Part shown: one piece after another, positions 39,401 to 54,400 of the stretch
Layout of the letters: every line of letters starts with the position of its first letter
Numbering within the stretch: the stretch's first letter is position 1
Assembly (NCBI GenBank): GCA_020055645.1
Contig: CM034546.1
Coordinates: forward strand, 136,111,875-136,175,874
Origin: Tomocerus qinae
Taxonomy: Eukaryota > Arthropoda > Collembola > Entomobryomorpha > Tomoceridae
Direction: 5' to 3'
DNA: 64,000 nt
Translations under genes and position numbers: made by a program
The notes under the pieces: generated by a model
What the model saw: the letters and a program-made list of their open reading frames with translations, nothing else
Database searches by the model: none
Told to the model about the DNA's origin: nothing

Positions 39401-42400
39401 GGGATTTAATTTTATTAATGTTTTTTAAATTTTAGAAAATCAGCATGTATTTAGCAAATCAGCAGTCCCCACTGCAAATACAGAATTTGGGCACATCTGC
39501 AGCAAAAAAACTTTTGAAGGTTGCTCAGTCAGTTTGTATAAGATCCTTAGAAGTCGCAAATTATTTTGACAAATGGGCTACTCATGCAGAAGGCATTCGA
39601 CTAAGATACTTGATTGCTTTGGCGAATGAATTAAAACAAGGAAATGACGAAGTTGTCCTGGAACACTTTAAAGATCCACAAAGTATGCTTTCTGAATGGT
39701 ATTTGCAAACTATCGAGTATGCTTTGCACGATATCATCGTCCCGATGCTTAAAGAGACATTCATGGAAGAGTGTTTGGCAATTGGGAACCAAATTGTTGG
39801 AACAAAAACATGGAATGACCTGCTGACATTTATCAACTGGTATTTGCAAAAAGATGGTGAATCCCAGAAGTTTGAAGAAGTTACTGAAAGCATGCAAGGA
39901 AAATTAAAGCTGGAAATTCAAAAGCAAATGTCGATCTTTGTCAAAGATTACACCGAACAATTCAGCGTGCCAAAACTTCCATTGAAAGAAGAAACTTTTT
40001 TGAACATCCTGGGATGTACAGCTACTTGTCCTGGATGTGCTGCCATTTGCTGGGGCACCAAAAATCATGAAAATGGATTGGCCAAATATAGACGTCATTT
40101 TACAATTCACCAACCCAAAGGACTTGCAGGAGTTGCGGATGTTTCCGGAGTTTTGGACTACAAAAGTTGCTGCCATAACGGGGATGACAACAATAATGTC
40201 GACGATGGTGACAAATCTGGTAACGAAATTGTAATTGATGATATGCTGTGGCTTAACGAAATACATCCTGTGGAAGAATACACTCAACTAATGGACTGGT
40301 TCTTCTTAAAGCTAAGAGGAAAACTGTCTAAAAAGTTTGGTTCTGCACAACCGAGAAACGATGCTAAAGAAAAGGCTCAACTCGCCCACTTGGAAAAGCA
40401 ATTGGATCACATTCTAAGTGTTATTAAGCACAAAATTCTACATTGAGTCTTGTAAAAACTGCATTATGACGTTAATTGTTAATGGGCAATAAAATGTGGT
40501 TTTGACATTGATATTATTATAATTGCGATGTATTATTTAATGTCATTGTTGCATCATTATTCATTTATTTTTTTATTGTAAATTGTCGAATATTAATTTT
40601 TTGTAATCTTATAGTAATCAGTAATAATTACTTTTTCATACAATGGGGTCATGTTTACATAGAAGAGCCTATTAGATTTAGAAATTTAAAATTACAATAG
40701 AAAATTCAGTTTTTAACAGACCAACCATTTCCATTGTCATTTTTTGTATTTTAATAGAAAATTCATAATAGAAAGCATCGCATCTAAATTACATGGTTGG
40801 GAAATATGTGATGAACCTCCGAGTGAAATAACTGTTACTGTTCTTTATGAACCAGTAGTATTTTAGGAATCAGTATTTCATGAATCGATAATTGCATTTA
40901 TTCATATTGGGGTTCTTTGAGAATGACATGATAGTATGATGAAAAATACACAGGGGCTTGCATTATTGCATTGTCAGTACCATCAAACTCCAACGAGACG
41001 AATTATAGAACTGATTACCTAATTTCCGTTTAAAAAATGACAGGCATCCCGAATTTTCTATTATCCGATCTCCAGTACATACAGTCAACATATAGCTTAC
41101 TTCCCAAACAGTTCTAAAACCCAATAATTTACTTCCTAAAGACCGTTGTCTATGTTCAACCATCATTCCTATTCTACCGACGGTGACAAGTAGTAAACAT
41201 ATGGAACGGCCCGCCGGTAACCCAGACATAGCCATCATTCAGTGGCAGAAAAAGTTTTGGTCGAACTCAAAAAACATCAGTGTAGCCATTACAGTCTGAC
41301 TTTTGGCTGATCATTAAGGCTGGAAGTTGAACGATATAAGACTGTTATTACGTTGTCATTTTTGATTCATTTAACACAAAAAGGCATTGTAATGTCTAGC
41401 CTAAAAATTTGAATCATAATTCATGCAAGATTCCGAATAGGAAATCAAAAAGCGTGATTTTCTCAGTGGGAAATTGTGAAACAAGTTGCTGGGTTCAATC
41501 AATCTTCTATAATATATAGGAAATGCTGACCTACCTACTTCTATATGTACGATCATTGTATTTATACAATCATAAATACCACATTATTAAATTAAATTGT
41601 TAATATTATGCTGTAAATAGTAAAAAAATCTCAGCAAGACACCAATGCAACTTTAAAGTCAAAGTAAGTACTATTAAGTAGTAAAAGTACATAGTAATAC
41701 ATAATTATGGTATCGCATCGCAATTTATCGCTTCAAGGATATACTTTTTTCAGGGCAACTGCCCCAGATCCGAACCACCAGGGAGGGCGGTACCTAGATA
41801 GAGTGAGAGAGATGTCTCAATTTGAAAGGGGCTGACAGCAGAGGGCTAAAGCAAGCGGTAGAATAAAGTATAGCAATAAACTGATTAAAATATCAACGTT
41901 TATTTTGAAAGTAATAGGTAGGTTTTATTTATTTAATTGTTACAGTGGTATAGACAAAATGGTAAATAGACATTTTTGGAATATTCCATGTTATGGAGAA
42001 AAAAGGAATGAAATCATTTTGTTAATCACAATTCACAATTAGTATTGAAACTTTAATATCTGTTGTATGTCCAACTTCAACTGGAAAAGACGTAATAAAG
42101 ATAACAAATACGAAAAACCATTATTATAATATTACTTTACCATTGCCAGATTGTTGAACATTACAAAAAAAAACACGGATAATATCTTGGCGCACTAATT
42201 AACCTTTATTCCTTAAATACTACTAGGGCATAATTTGCCGAGTACATTATTGCTCGTTGTCCAATGTGTCAAAGGAAATTGTCAATGTTGGGTTTGCATA
42301 TGAAGTTTTAAATACTTTACTGATCTCAACGTCACTTTACAAATGTTGCATTTACGAATTCTATCCTTTCTGAATCTATGAGATAGTTTGTGCCTGTGTA

Positions 42401-45400
42401 AAAGCATTGCAGTAGAATATTGTAATCCAGGACATTCGTCACATTTAAATGGCAAATCGAGACTTTTCTTTTCGACGGAATTGTAAATCACTTTGGTCGA
42501 GTGGGACTTCTGGGTAACGTGAGATAAATATTTAGACTGTTTCTTAAACGTGGATTTACAAACGTGGCATTTGAAACTTCTGTCTTCTTCATTGTAGAAG
42601 GCACGTAATTCTTTTTTACTGTCTGGGTTGTTTATCGCATCTTCAACAATAAAAATTTCATGTCGACTAACATGGGCTCTAAATGCTGTGATATTGCTCT
42701 TTATTAATTTTCCACAATGGGGACACTCCTTAGATTGGGAATAAACAGATCTCGGAGCACGAGATATTTTAAAAATTCCGTGTATATTACGATTGTGTTT
42801 GTCCAAGAGATCTTTTCTAGAAAAAGCTTTGTCACACGTTGGGCAGTTAATAATTGAAGTAGCTTTTATGTTTGGATCAGCTATTCCTTTCAACAAATGA
42901 GCTCTTTTAAGGTGACGAAAAAAATTCGTTTGAGACACACAAGATTTTCCACAAATTGGACAAGTGAACAGAAACGTATTGGATGAGTAACACAACATAG
43001 CTTTTACCTTTCCATCTATAACAAGTTTGTCTCTCTGGGGCTGCTTGTAATTAGTCTCAGAAGTGTGAATCCGTGCGTGAGTGCTGCAACTTTTGATGCT
43101 CTCGAATTTTTGTCCGCAAATGCTGCATGGGAATTTCAACTCCAAATTTGTACTGTGCTTAAGTCGCAAATGGTTATTTAGATTTGACCGCGACGAGCAA
43201 ATTTTTTCGCAAAACTGACATTTAAAATGTTGACGCTTTATTTCAGAATGAGCTGATTTTAAATGCTGAGCTAAATGGCTTTTGAGTGGAAATGCTTTGT
43301 CACATATCTGGCAAAAATGTTTGGGGCCATTAATTTCTGCGTGCCAATAATAGTGATTTTGTAGCCTGCCGTAAATTGGATATCGCTGTCCACATATCTC
43401 GCATTCAAAGGGACGATCTTTTGGTAAAAGGTGAACGTTATGGAAATGGCTATTCATTTTACTATAATTTGGAAATTCCATTTCGCAAGTAGGACAATTT
43501 TTGTGGGATTCTCTTCTATGTTGTGTCATGGCTTTGTAACCGCTAAATTCCGTATGGCAAACTTCACAGTCATAGTTTTCGTCTGCATGTCTGAAAACAA
43601 AGTGAAGTCTAAGTGAAGGAAGGTTACAGCATATTTTTTCACAGAAGTTACATCGCTTTATTTGCTCCTGTTTCTTTAGGAATAGTGCTTCCATATTAGA
43701 TTCTGAAATATTATAACAAAAATACTCAGACTTTTGTGTATAACAAATAACCGGTTTACTTTATTTTATTTAGAAATTGGAGTTTTGATTTAAACAACAT
43801 AATATTCTGAAGAAGACAACGATAGGTTGTCAAAAGCTTGAAATACCAATTTCAGAGGTTGGAAGAGTCTTTTTAATTATCTAAAAACAACATAATGTCA
43901 CATTGGAATCTTGTGTAGTCAAAAATGGCAAATTATTATCTATTTTGAGAAAAAAGAGAATAAGAGTCTGTAAAGCCCCATCTCAAAATCCAAGAAAAAA
44001 GTTTTTTTTTCAAAATAATAATAAATATAATAAATATACATTGTTAAAATCAATATATTTTTGAAAATGCTTTTTCTTACCTGCAGCGACTGCTTCTTTT
44101 GTTCCTTTATGGATAGCTATTAAATGAGCTCTCAATTCAGTGACATTAACAAAACTATTCGTACAGTTCTTGCACTTGTATGGATTCTTTCTGATGTCGT
44201 GCTTCGTCAAAACATGTTCTTGTAAATCTTTTTCGCAATAGAATTTGTCCTTACAAATTTGACAATAGTGTACAATTTCAAAACCGTTGTGAGACGCATT
44301 TAAATGGTTTCTAAAAAACCATGCCGTTGAAAACGTTTGAGGACAGAATGTGCATTTAAAATTATTTTCAGTTCGTACATGCACAGAAGACTTGTGTTTT
44401 TCTAGTTGGTCTGCTTCAGAAAATATTCTTGTACACTTCAAACATCGGTATAGATTTGACTCATCTTTGCTACATTTTTCCATATTCAAACCATTTTGGT
44501 TAGCTAAAGATTTGAAAGACAACTTTTCGATTTCCAATTTTATGAATTGCTCCTTATAATCAAACATATCAGTCTCTTGCTTAATTAAGCCATTAACTGG
44601 ATTGAATTCGTTGTCCTTTCCTTCATCTGGTAGGATTGTCTCTGGATCAACATTTGAATCAACAAAGTTAAAGTTACAGCTTCCTTCCGATTTAGTGACT
44701 TCAGAATTTATCGTTTTAGGAGCTGAAAATTGATGAGCATCGGAGTCATTACGTCGTAACATACGAGAAATCCTAGAACTTGGTTTGCATAACTGTAAAA
44801 ATTGTTTTCGTGATCTGAAATAGTTATTTAATAGTTCTGTGCACGATGAGCACATTTTACAGTTTTCAAATGTTTGTTGCGATAAAGAAAAATTTTGGAA
44901 GGGAGGTGGAAGCAATGAGCGACAACTCCAGAACAGGTCGGTAATATCTTCAGTGGGTTGGCATTTGTAATTTTCTTCTTTGACCCATTTAGAAATGCTA
45001 GAATCACAATTCACACAGTTTCCGAAACCCATTTTTATATTTGCGTTATAGTATTCACATTTCATTATTCAAATTCAAATATTCATTCTTATTCTCTTTA
45101 TCGCCTGTCTTCAGTATTTTTGAGGCATGTCACTGGGCAGTTGGGCACCGAGTAAGTAATAATATTACTATCAGTAAAACCTACAAATAAATTCTCATTA
45201 ATTAAACTTATTTTTCACGTGAAGTATGTCATTATTTGTTAATATCGATATAATATTGATATTTTTATCATAATGTTGTAATTCCTTTCTAATTTTGAAC
45301 ATTAATAATATAATGCTGTTATTACAGTACAGTAAAATATTAATCCCCAAAAAACGTACGGAAAATTAGCAATTTATACAAATACAAACCAGTTTCAAGT

Positions 45401-48400
45401 TGTGACTCACAACACTATGCACTATAGTGACTAGTGTTAAAAATGACAAACTTTTATTTCCACAGCCTTTAATAAATCAAGTTTCCAGAAATTTTGGTTT
45501 CCTTTTGAATTGTCGTTGTCTGCTTTTTTTCCGGACTCTTAACTTTAGCAGCCTAGCCGCTGATCTAGCCCCGTTGATGTATTAAAGTTTAGGAAGGCAA
45601 ATTTCAGCCAAAAGATATCATATTTCGTGTGTTTTTACTCTATATATTTCTCGCGGTTTGTAGTTGTAGTCTGCTTGAGTCGCTTACCAGGCATTATAGA
45701 AAAACTTCCAAGTTTTCAGGCTTTGGCTTACGAAAAATTACAACCCCGCAGCAAGGGGGCAGGGGGCTAGATAAGCCAGTAAATTAGCCTGTATTTCAGT
45801 TACCTACCTGACTAGCGACTGACAGATTCATTGCTTCATTTATTGATAATCATTTGAGCTAAATTTTATTTCCATCCCCATGCTATTATTTCAGTGGCCT
45901 AAATTGTTACAATTCCAAACTTATCCATTTGTTTCTTGTCGTAGTCAATGATAAGCCGTCGTAGTTTCGAAAAATTATGTAATTGACATAATTACTTTGG
46001 TATCCTTTTTTAGCAAATAAATTAGGTTGAATTTATCAACTTTTCCTTATAAGCTATATTTCCCCCGTGGAATACATAAACATCATTTTTGTCACAATTA
46101 ATCATCCAATATATTAGCACATTTAGTATTAGCAACTGGTAAGTGAAGTTATAATTCGAAAACGAAGGTACTACGTAGCAGAGGTGGGCGCCATCCCTAC
46201 TTTAGCCATCCAAATATGACCCATATCCATACCCATCCCCTACTTTTATGTGATTTTAGGGATGGGATGGGAAGGGTAGTTATTTTCAAACCAAGCACGG
46301 GATGGGTAGGGTATGTTTATATTTACATTATATTCCGAAGTATGCAGTGGGGATTGAAAGGCTTATTGTAAAGTAAGTAGGGGCGAGTACGGTATTACTT
46401 GAGCTGAGCTTTGTGTGGTAGGGATGGGTAAGGTATGACTTGAACCTAGCTTAAGTGGTAGGGATGAATACGGGAAGGATGATAGGAACCATACACTCAA
46501 CCTACTTACATATTCGATTGTCTAAAATATATTACCACTTAGGCACGTGGTATTCCAAGAAAAACAATATTACCACGAGCTTTATTACTATAAGGTCAAA
46601 GCCAACAGCTCTATTTCTGATTGTTAGTAAATATATGACTTCCATTGCGCACTTATTGAATACCAAAATTGTCTCTACATAATAACAGTAAGCCACATAT
46701 TATTCAAGCTTTGCATACTTGAAGTATTTATGTATATGGTAGAGTGATAGTTCATAACATATAGTTTATAAGCTTATTTGTTCACTTCTCGTAAGTAAAC
46801 AGTCAAATTCTGGGAACAAATTCTATTAATAGAAAGGTTCTTGGGGGAGTTTGGATTGTTTTCTACTTTTACAGTATACTTTGGATTTTACAAAAAACTA
46901 ACTGTACGTAAAACAATTTATTATATTGTATATCGATCTTGTCTTTTGACCTTTACTTTAGGGATGGAGTACGGTAGGGTAAGGTATGGTTCCTTGCATC
47001 GCAAGTTGAGTAGGGTACGGTAAGGTAAGACTCCTTACTTTACTGGATGAGTACGGTAGGGTACGGTATACTTTAGAATCCGACGGAGTGAGTATGGTAG
47101 GTACGGTATGTTTCCTTACTTTACGAGTTGGGTAGGGAAGGGTACGGTAAAACTCCTTACTTTACTGGTTGAGTATTGTAGGGTACGGTATGGTTCCTTA
47201 CTTTACGTGTTGAGTATGGTAAGGTAAGGTATGCAAGCACGATAAAACCCACCTCTGCTACGTAGATTGCATTGCTTTGAATCTGGGGTGATTGGGGTTT
47301 TAGTTAGTAAACTAGTTTTCTATGAGTTCACTTATGATTAAGTATTATGGCGAATGCCTTCCTTTCTTTAGACTAGTTTGTTTTTTAATAGACAATACTT
47401 AAAGTTTTGTATGAAACTGCAGATGTTAGTTAAAGGTCATACTAATGCTTTTAATGATAATGGTAATCTATTTCTTTGGCATATGAATATGATCTGGATT
47501 ATCATATTTCAGAGTAATTTAAGCTAATTCCTCAAGGATCTGAATCGATTGTACCAACAAAAAAGTGCAAATTTAAAATAATATACCAAAGTCTACTCTA
47601 CAAGCAAAGTAACGGTGGATCATTTCAAATATCTATAAGAATTATGGAAATGTGGCCTATGAATGCTCCCAAACATTGTAGAAAAGCCTTCCCAGCAATA
47701 TTATAATCGAAGGAATTAAAACTCATTTAGCAAATAATATAATATTAAGCTGATAAATTGAGGTATATATTATGTAAATATTAAATATAACAACATAGAA
47801 GATCTCAACCTCATTAGGTTAATCTACACATTGATATGTAGTATTTATTTATTACATAATACTGATATGTTTCAAAGTCCCAAGATGTTTATTTCTCTTT
47901 ATCATCAAGTTGAACGTGCATAATCCAACGGCAGACCTCTCGTACCATTTCCTTTGCACTTGCTTCGCTGGGTGACGTAGTTATTTCCTCACTCGACTCC
48001 CAAATGATGCCAGTAATGCACATAGTCCCTTCACGAGCACCCTCTGTGGTATCTTTGTCAATGGTGACTTCTGCAATTTTAAAACCCGTCCAGCTTCGGA
48101 AGAAATGTAATTTTACTTGACTGTCATCATTGGGGCCATCAGCGTACACGAACCATTTATCCTCCATTTGGTCCGGGACAAAGCCCATTAGTAGGGATGA
48201 CAGATCATCATGCCTAACAGGTACATACCAGGAGGACGAGACGGGTTTTTTGAAAGGGTGAGTCGTCCATTGCGTCGCTGTGGCTCTTTCTTCTGGTAAT
48301 TTCCCCGGCTGACCATATGATGCCCAATGCTGTAATGCAGCGAGTTCTTTGGGGCTAATCGGTCTTGGCTTTGCCATCGCTGTAAATTCATAATTGTAGG

Positions 48401-51400
48401 CTAATACATTGAAATGTCTGTACAATAATCTCGAGTAAAGCTGAATGGAAGTGGAAAGTTTGGATTGATATTTGAAGTACAGATTTAGACATCGAATTCA
48501 TGGCTCTTAGATTTCCAAAATATGGCTTGGTGACCGAGAAATCAGAACCAACATTTTCGCGCGGGAGCCATGAATTCGATATGTAAATCTGTACTTCAAA
48601 TATCAATCAAAACTTTCCACTTCCATTCAGCTTTACTCGAGATTTTTGTACAAGATATTTCAATGTAAAAAAGTACAACTTATCCCAACCTTAAGCGAAA
48701 ATAGAACCGAAAAATACTGCGTGATTGGTGTGGACTCGATTAAAAGGAAATAATGCCAAATTTTCAAAATATCTTCTTATAGATATGGTAGCGACGTCTC
48801 ATGGCTGGACAAGGATCTTATCGTCGTCTTTTCAAAGACGGTTATAGCAACTGTGAAATTTTCTGTACAAAATGTATTCTCTTTTGGCTTTTGACAGTCG
48901 TAAGTCGAAGCAGTCATCCAGCAGTATTCCTTGAATTTAAACCAGAAGTTAAGATCAGAAAGAATTGGTTTCGTATGAATTTTTCCAAATTTTCCGTATG
49001 GACAAGAGATATGATTTGATGATAAGATAGAGAGATAAGATATGATTTAAAAATAAACACAACTGGGTATTTAATGGCAAGCGAGTTTTTACTACTTTCC
49101 CTCAAAGTACTAAGCTTGGATGCATGATTCCAAGTATAAAACATGACGTGGTTTCTTGGTATAAGGCGTAACATATTCGCAATATAAGGTAAAACGTCAT
49201 TTCGTAGTACTAAGAAGTAATTATATTATTCGTATCCTTATGCTCTGGTTCAGTGAAAGTATATTGGATTGGAATAGATGTGCACAGTGCACGCGCCTGG
49301 GAAGGTGGGCAAAGTGAACATCTATCAGCTATAATTTTATTTCATCATCTGGGGGATCTGCGACGCAATTTATGATCTCATGCCTATATTATGCCCGGCT
49401 CTTCGTTTAGTGTGCAAATACTGTACTGTATAGCGCAGCGATCAGATTGAGGTGTATAAGTGTATGACATAATAATAATAATATGAAGGTATTTATGTGA
49501 TCTCATGGTGTGCGGTATTATTATTTATTTATTTCTAATCAGATCCCGAAAATGAAACATTCGATGTTCCCTTATATAGAAGATTCGTATGCACACGTCA
49601 AGTTAAATCATCATTAAAAACTTTCAACGTTTCTAAGTACATATTATGTTGTACATACAGTACATAGTAAATACTCCAACCACAATCAAGGATGTTATGC
49701 ATAAAAAGATTATGAAAAGAGCTATGCATGTATATTGTATTGATCAGGCACGTATCCAGAAATTTAATTAAGGGGGGGGGGCGCAACCAAAAATAATGTC
49801 AAAAATTAGACATATTCATGCGAAGCGTTTTTGCAATTTTTGGAAAAACTCCTCTCTTTTTCTCAGATTTAGGGAGAGGGCGGCGCCCCCCCCCCCCGCT
49901 CTCCTACTGGATACGTGCTTGGACTAATGATTCTGATAGTCGTAGTAGTACTATAGAGTAAATTCAATCCTAATGTAATTTCTATTATAGTTATTACTAT
50001 ATAATATTGTCACGTGATTGTAAGCAATTACTTACACGTTGAGGAAATTTTTTCCAAGATTTGTCTTCTCTTGACACTTGAATGGGGATTGCAGATTGAT
50101 TGTGGATGACTGAAAAATTGTCACAATCAATTTCTGAGACGAAAACTAATACGTACTGGTACTAATACTGGACCTTGACTATTTGATTTTCCTACCGCGA
50201 TATGGCGGCAGCTTTTTAAATCCAAGGAAATTAATTTCTACAAATTCCGAGCACCAAAGTCCGACGACGATACTAAAATATATATCATTGTTAGTTAGGA
50301 ATTAATTTTAAATTTACTGGTTATATTGTTTCATCAGAGGTTTGTATTTTTATTCTGCAATTCTGTATTATTAATTGGTCAATTTATTTAGGTCAATTTA
50401 AGACAAATAAAAAAGGGAAATTGCCATTCGCCGTTGACAACTAGGAACGTGTGGCTGTGGCTGTAGGAGAAACTGAGACTGACTTCGAATGTTGAATGTC
50501 CAAAGTAAAAGTAAGCATACATAAGTATAATAAATTACATAACCAAAATAGCAAATTATAGTGTTTAACTCCTTTTAATTTCTAATAGTAAAGAAAAAAT
50601 GCATTCCGAATGTTTCATGTGCTCTCGTAAACTGAATACTCGCAATGAACTCGATTTTCAACAAAATCTTGGGAAAAATGTACTAAAAAGTCAACTGAGC
50701 ATCTTTTTCCTACTTACCAAATTACTCCGTGTACCTTCGACTAGTTGCGCTGAATATTTATCTGCCCACGGAAATCCTTCTACTTGGCTAGGATACTGTT
50801 CCCATTGTGCACTGACAATTCATGAAGCGCAAGTGATTTATGAACACCTTTCCAAGTTGAAAGCAAAATTGAAGTCCATTCAACGGAATGTTGAACATAT
50901 GCTTGTGAAATTGCACAAGAAGATTCCCAAACAGTCAGAATTGTCCGATTTTAATATCGGTGATTCCATTCGAGAAGAAATCATACACAGTAAGGGTCAA
51001 TTTTTAAGTTTAGTTTTAACATTCAAATCAAACAATATTTTGACTTGTGACTTTAGTAATGAACGTAATGAAAATTATTTGATATTGTTTTGACAGGATT
51101 AATTGCCGATTATTCAATTGAATACGTTAGACCATCAGAAGTTACTGCACCAGAAAATAATGAATTCGACATTTCGGATGTAAAGTTGGAAACGAGAGAT
51201 GAATTATTTGGTCTCTTTTCGGACGATACCTTCAACTGTCTCAACTCACCAGAAGCATGTAAAGAAAACGCAAACGAATCTCAACCTTGTAGTCTTCTAG
51301 AAGACAATCAAGATTTGCAGAGCATTCAAGCTAAATCGATTAATGAAAGTGAAGATTCATCGTCAACATGTGTTTGTGGAAAAAAGTTTAAATATTTACG

Positions 51401-54400
51401 ATCATTGTTACGACATAAAACACTGTGTGACATCAGTAAAATGATCAAATCTTCTGAGCTTCAATTAAAAGATGAATCTTTTGACACTAAGTAATGTAAT
51501 CATTTTTTTTAAATTGCATTTCCATTTATATTAAAGAATTACGACTAATTGCTGTTCGTTGTATCCTTAATTTGCAGAAATATATTTCAAGTGAAAAACA
51601 TAGTCTTAAATTATTTATTTTGAATGTGTATTTAATAGGAATGATACTGAGTCAAGAGTCAAAGGAAATGGTGACCAAAATGATGGAGAAAATGAAACCT
51701 CAAGTTATTTAGTCAAGACGACAAAAATACGCCGTCAAATTGCTCGTAATTGCAAGAAGGATAGAAGAAAAGTTAAAAGGGGGAGGTAATGACCACTTTG
51801 GGTTTTTTATAATCATAAATATTCCAATAAATATAATTCAATTTTGTCTGGGTACAGGAAACAATTTATATGCGAATTCTGCAACAAAAAGTTGAAAAGG
51901 ATTAGAGATCTTAAACGACACTTGTTAGCAATGCATTTTCAGATTTATGGAGACAAGTCCCCGAAGAATTTCCCTTGTTCAGCCTGTGAACAATCTTTCA
52001 CAACAGAAATATTCAAAAACGCTCATTTCAGAGCCATTCATAGAGGTGAGTCTTGTTTCTTTGAACTCGAAAATAGAAAAATGAAATGTACGTTGCATTT
52101 TTTATATTATGCCAAACCATAATATGGATTTGATAGTTTTTAAGTAATGAAATTTTTATTTTATGTATGTAGTTAATTATTTTGTCGATAATGATCTTTA
52201 TGTACCTAATTGATATCACTTGGCCTAATTGCTATTTATTTTTGTTGTGCTTTAGGACTGGCACCATACAGATGTTTGCTGTGCAGAAGCAATTTCTCTA
52301 GGTTAAGCTTTTACGAAAAGCATATGTCAGCTACACATGTGAAAGGGGGTGAAATATCTTGTGAGCAATGCGAAGAGAAATTTTGTGACCAGGAAACATT
52401 GGGTTTGCATAAAAGAATTACTCACGAAAAAGACCCTAGGCCGTTTTTCTGCCCAATTTGCCAGAAGAGCTTTATCAGCCCGCGTTACTTAAAGGAACAC
52501 GAAGCGAATCATTTTGCAGAAAAAGCTTTCACTTGCGAATTTTGCAGCAGCTCTTTTATTACTAGTGATAAACTGGAAAGTCACCAACGAAAATTTCATT
52601 ACGAGCAGTTGAACCTGGAACCATTAATTTGTGAAAAATGTCCCACCAAAAGACGATTTGGAAGCGAAAAAGAGCTGAGATACCATCAAAAGACAAACCA
52701 CAAGACCTCTTTTAATTTTTACTGTGAGAAGTGCCCTAGGGGATTCATGAAGGAAGATGGTCTGGAGTATCACATGACCACTAAACACCCGTCTGGAAAG
52801 AAGTTTGCTTGTTCATTCTGTGGAAAATGTTTTCAAATGAACAAACATCGCAGAGATCACATCCGACTTATTCACGATGCAGCTTACAAACTTCAGTGTC
52901 CTTCCTGTCCAAAATGCTTTAAAGGAAAAGAAACGTTGAGGAGGCACATCATGTACGTTCATTCGGAATCAGAGAGAGTTCAATGCCCGTATTGTCCGCT
53001 GATGTTTAAAGTCAGTAAGTACCTTGACCAACACATCCGAAATAAACACGATGAGGACGGTGGAAGAGAAGTCGTTAAAAATATTCCTTGTCCACATTGT
53101 TCTATGATGTTCAGCGATAACTCTTACCTGATTAACCATGTCAGAAAAAAACATCCTGAGGAGAACCTCCAGAATATCAGTATTTCCATCCCGGCTACGA
53201 CTGATCCTCCTTAATGTTGGAATATTTGAGAACTTCAGAGTGTCCAAGCCATTTTCGAAATTCGGGTTCATCGCTAAAATAACTTCATAAACCAAAACTT
53301 GGAAACCATTTATTCCAACCTTGTTAAACAAAAAATGTCTCCAAACCTTTTTCAAAACAATTTTTTGGAAGAAACCTATTTTTCTAAAATCATTTTGAAA
53401 CTTTATTTTTTGAAAAAATATATTCACCAAGGTTTGAAACGAATCGGAGTGGAGATTTGAGCGTTTTTCTTTATTTCCGTAATCACATTTTTAAAAGTTT
53501 GAAGTAGTGTCGGAGTTATAGCGTCCCTGCCGAACGACCTCCGCAAAAATTTCAGCCCACCATAATTTCGAAACGACGCATTTTCAAAAAGGTGTATTTC
53601 TGAAAAAATGTTTTTGAATGTCTTTTAGCAGCTGAAATATAACTCGAATTTCGAAAATGACTTGGACACTGCAGCTTTCATATATTCCAACACCCTAACT
53701 AGTTAGTAGTTTTAGTCTTGTAATAATGTCGTATATTAATGGCTGTCCTCTGCTTGAATTTTCCTATAATACGGGGTTTGTATGCACAATTTATAGAATT
53801 CATAAACTTTACATGATATATAGATCTCACTATAATTTAACCATATGGCCATTTTACGTTATAAATAAACAGCTTAATATACAACATTTGGCAGGATAAG
53901 ACGTATAATTATTGATTTTATTAAAATTATAATTGATAATCTATAATTGACATAGATTTTATATAACCTTTATAAGTTTTTCAAAAAAGAGAGCTTAATT
54001 TATCTAAATTCTTGCATCCCTGCCGAGTTTTAAGCACGGTACTCATCGAAGAGTGTCCCCCTTTCGCTCCTCACAAATCTGGTCACCATAAAGGAAAGTA
54101 TTTATTTGCAAATTTATTTTAATGCTCGAATATTTATCATTTTGGTGTTCGTAGCATAAAGTGTAAATTAATAGAATACTTTTTCTACTTTCTTAGTTTA
54201 GGGAATTCAATGGTAACATCATCCGCTGCAAGTGGAAATACACGATCTACATTTCTACAGTTTTTAGCGACCATTATTAGTTTGTTTAAAAATTCTAAAA
54301 CGTGTACTTGCAACGTCAGGCTATGGTACCAAACGTTTTCTAGAAATAGTGTTAAAAAAGAGCCAAGTATGAAATATCCGCAGACGAAGAAAATTGTGTG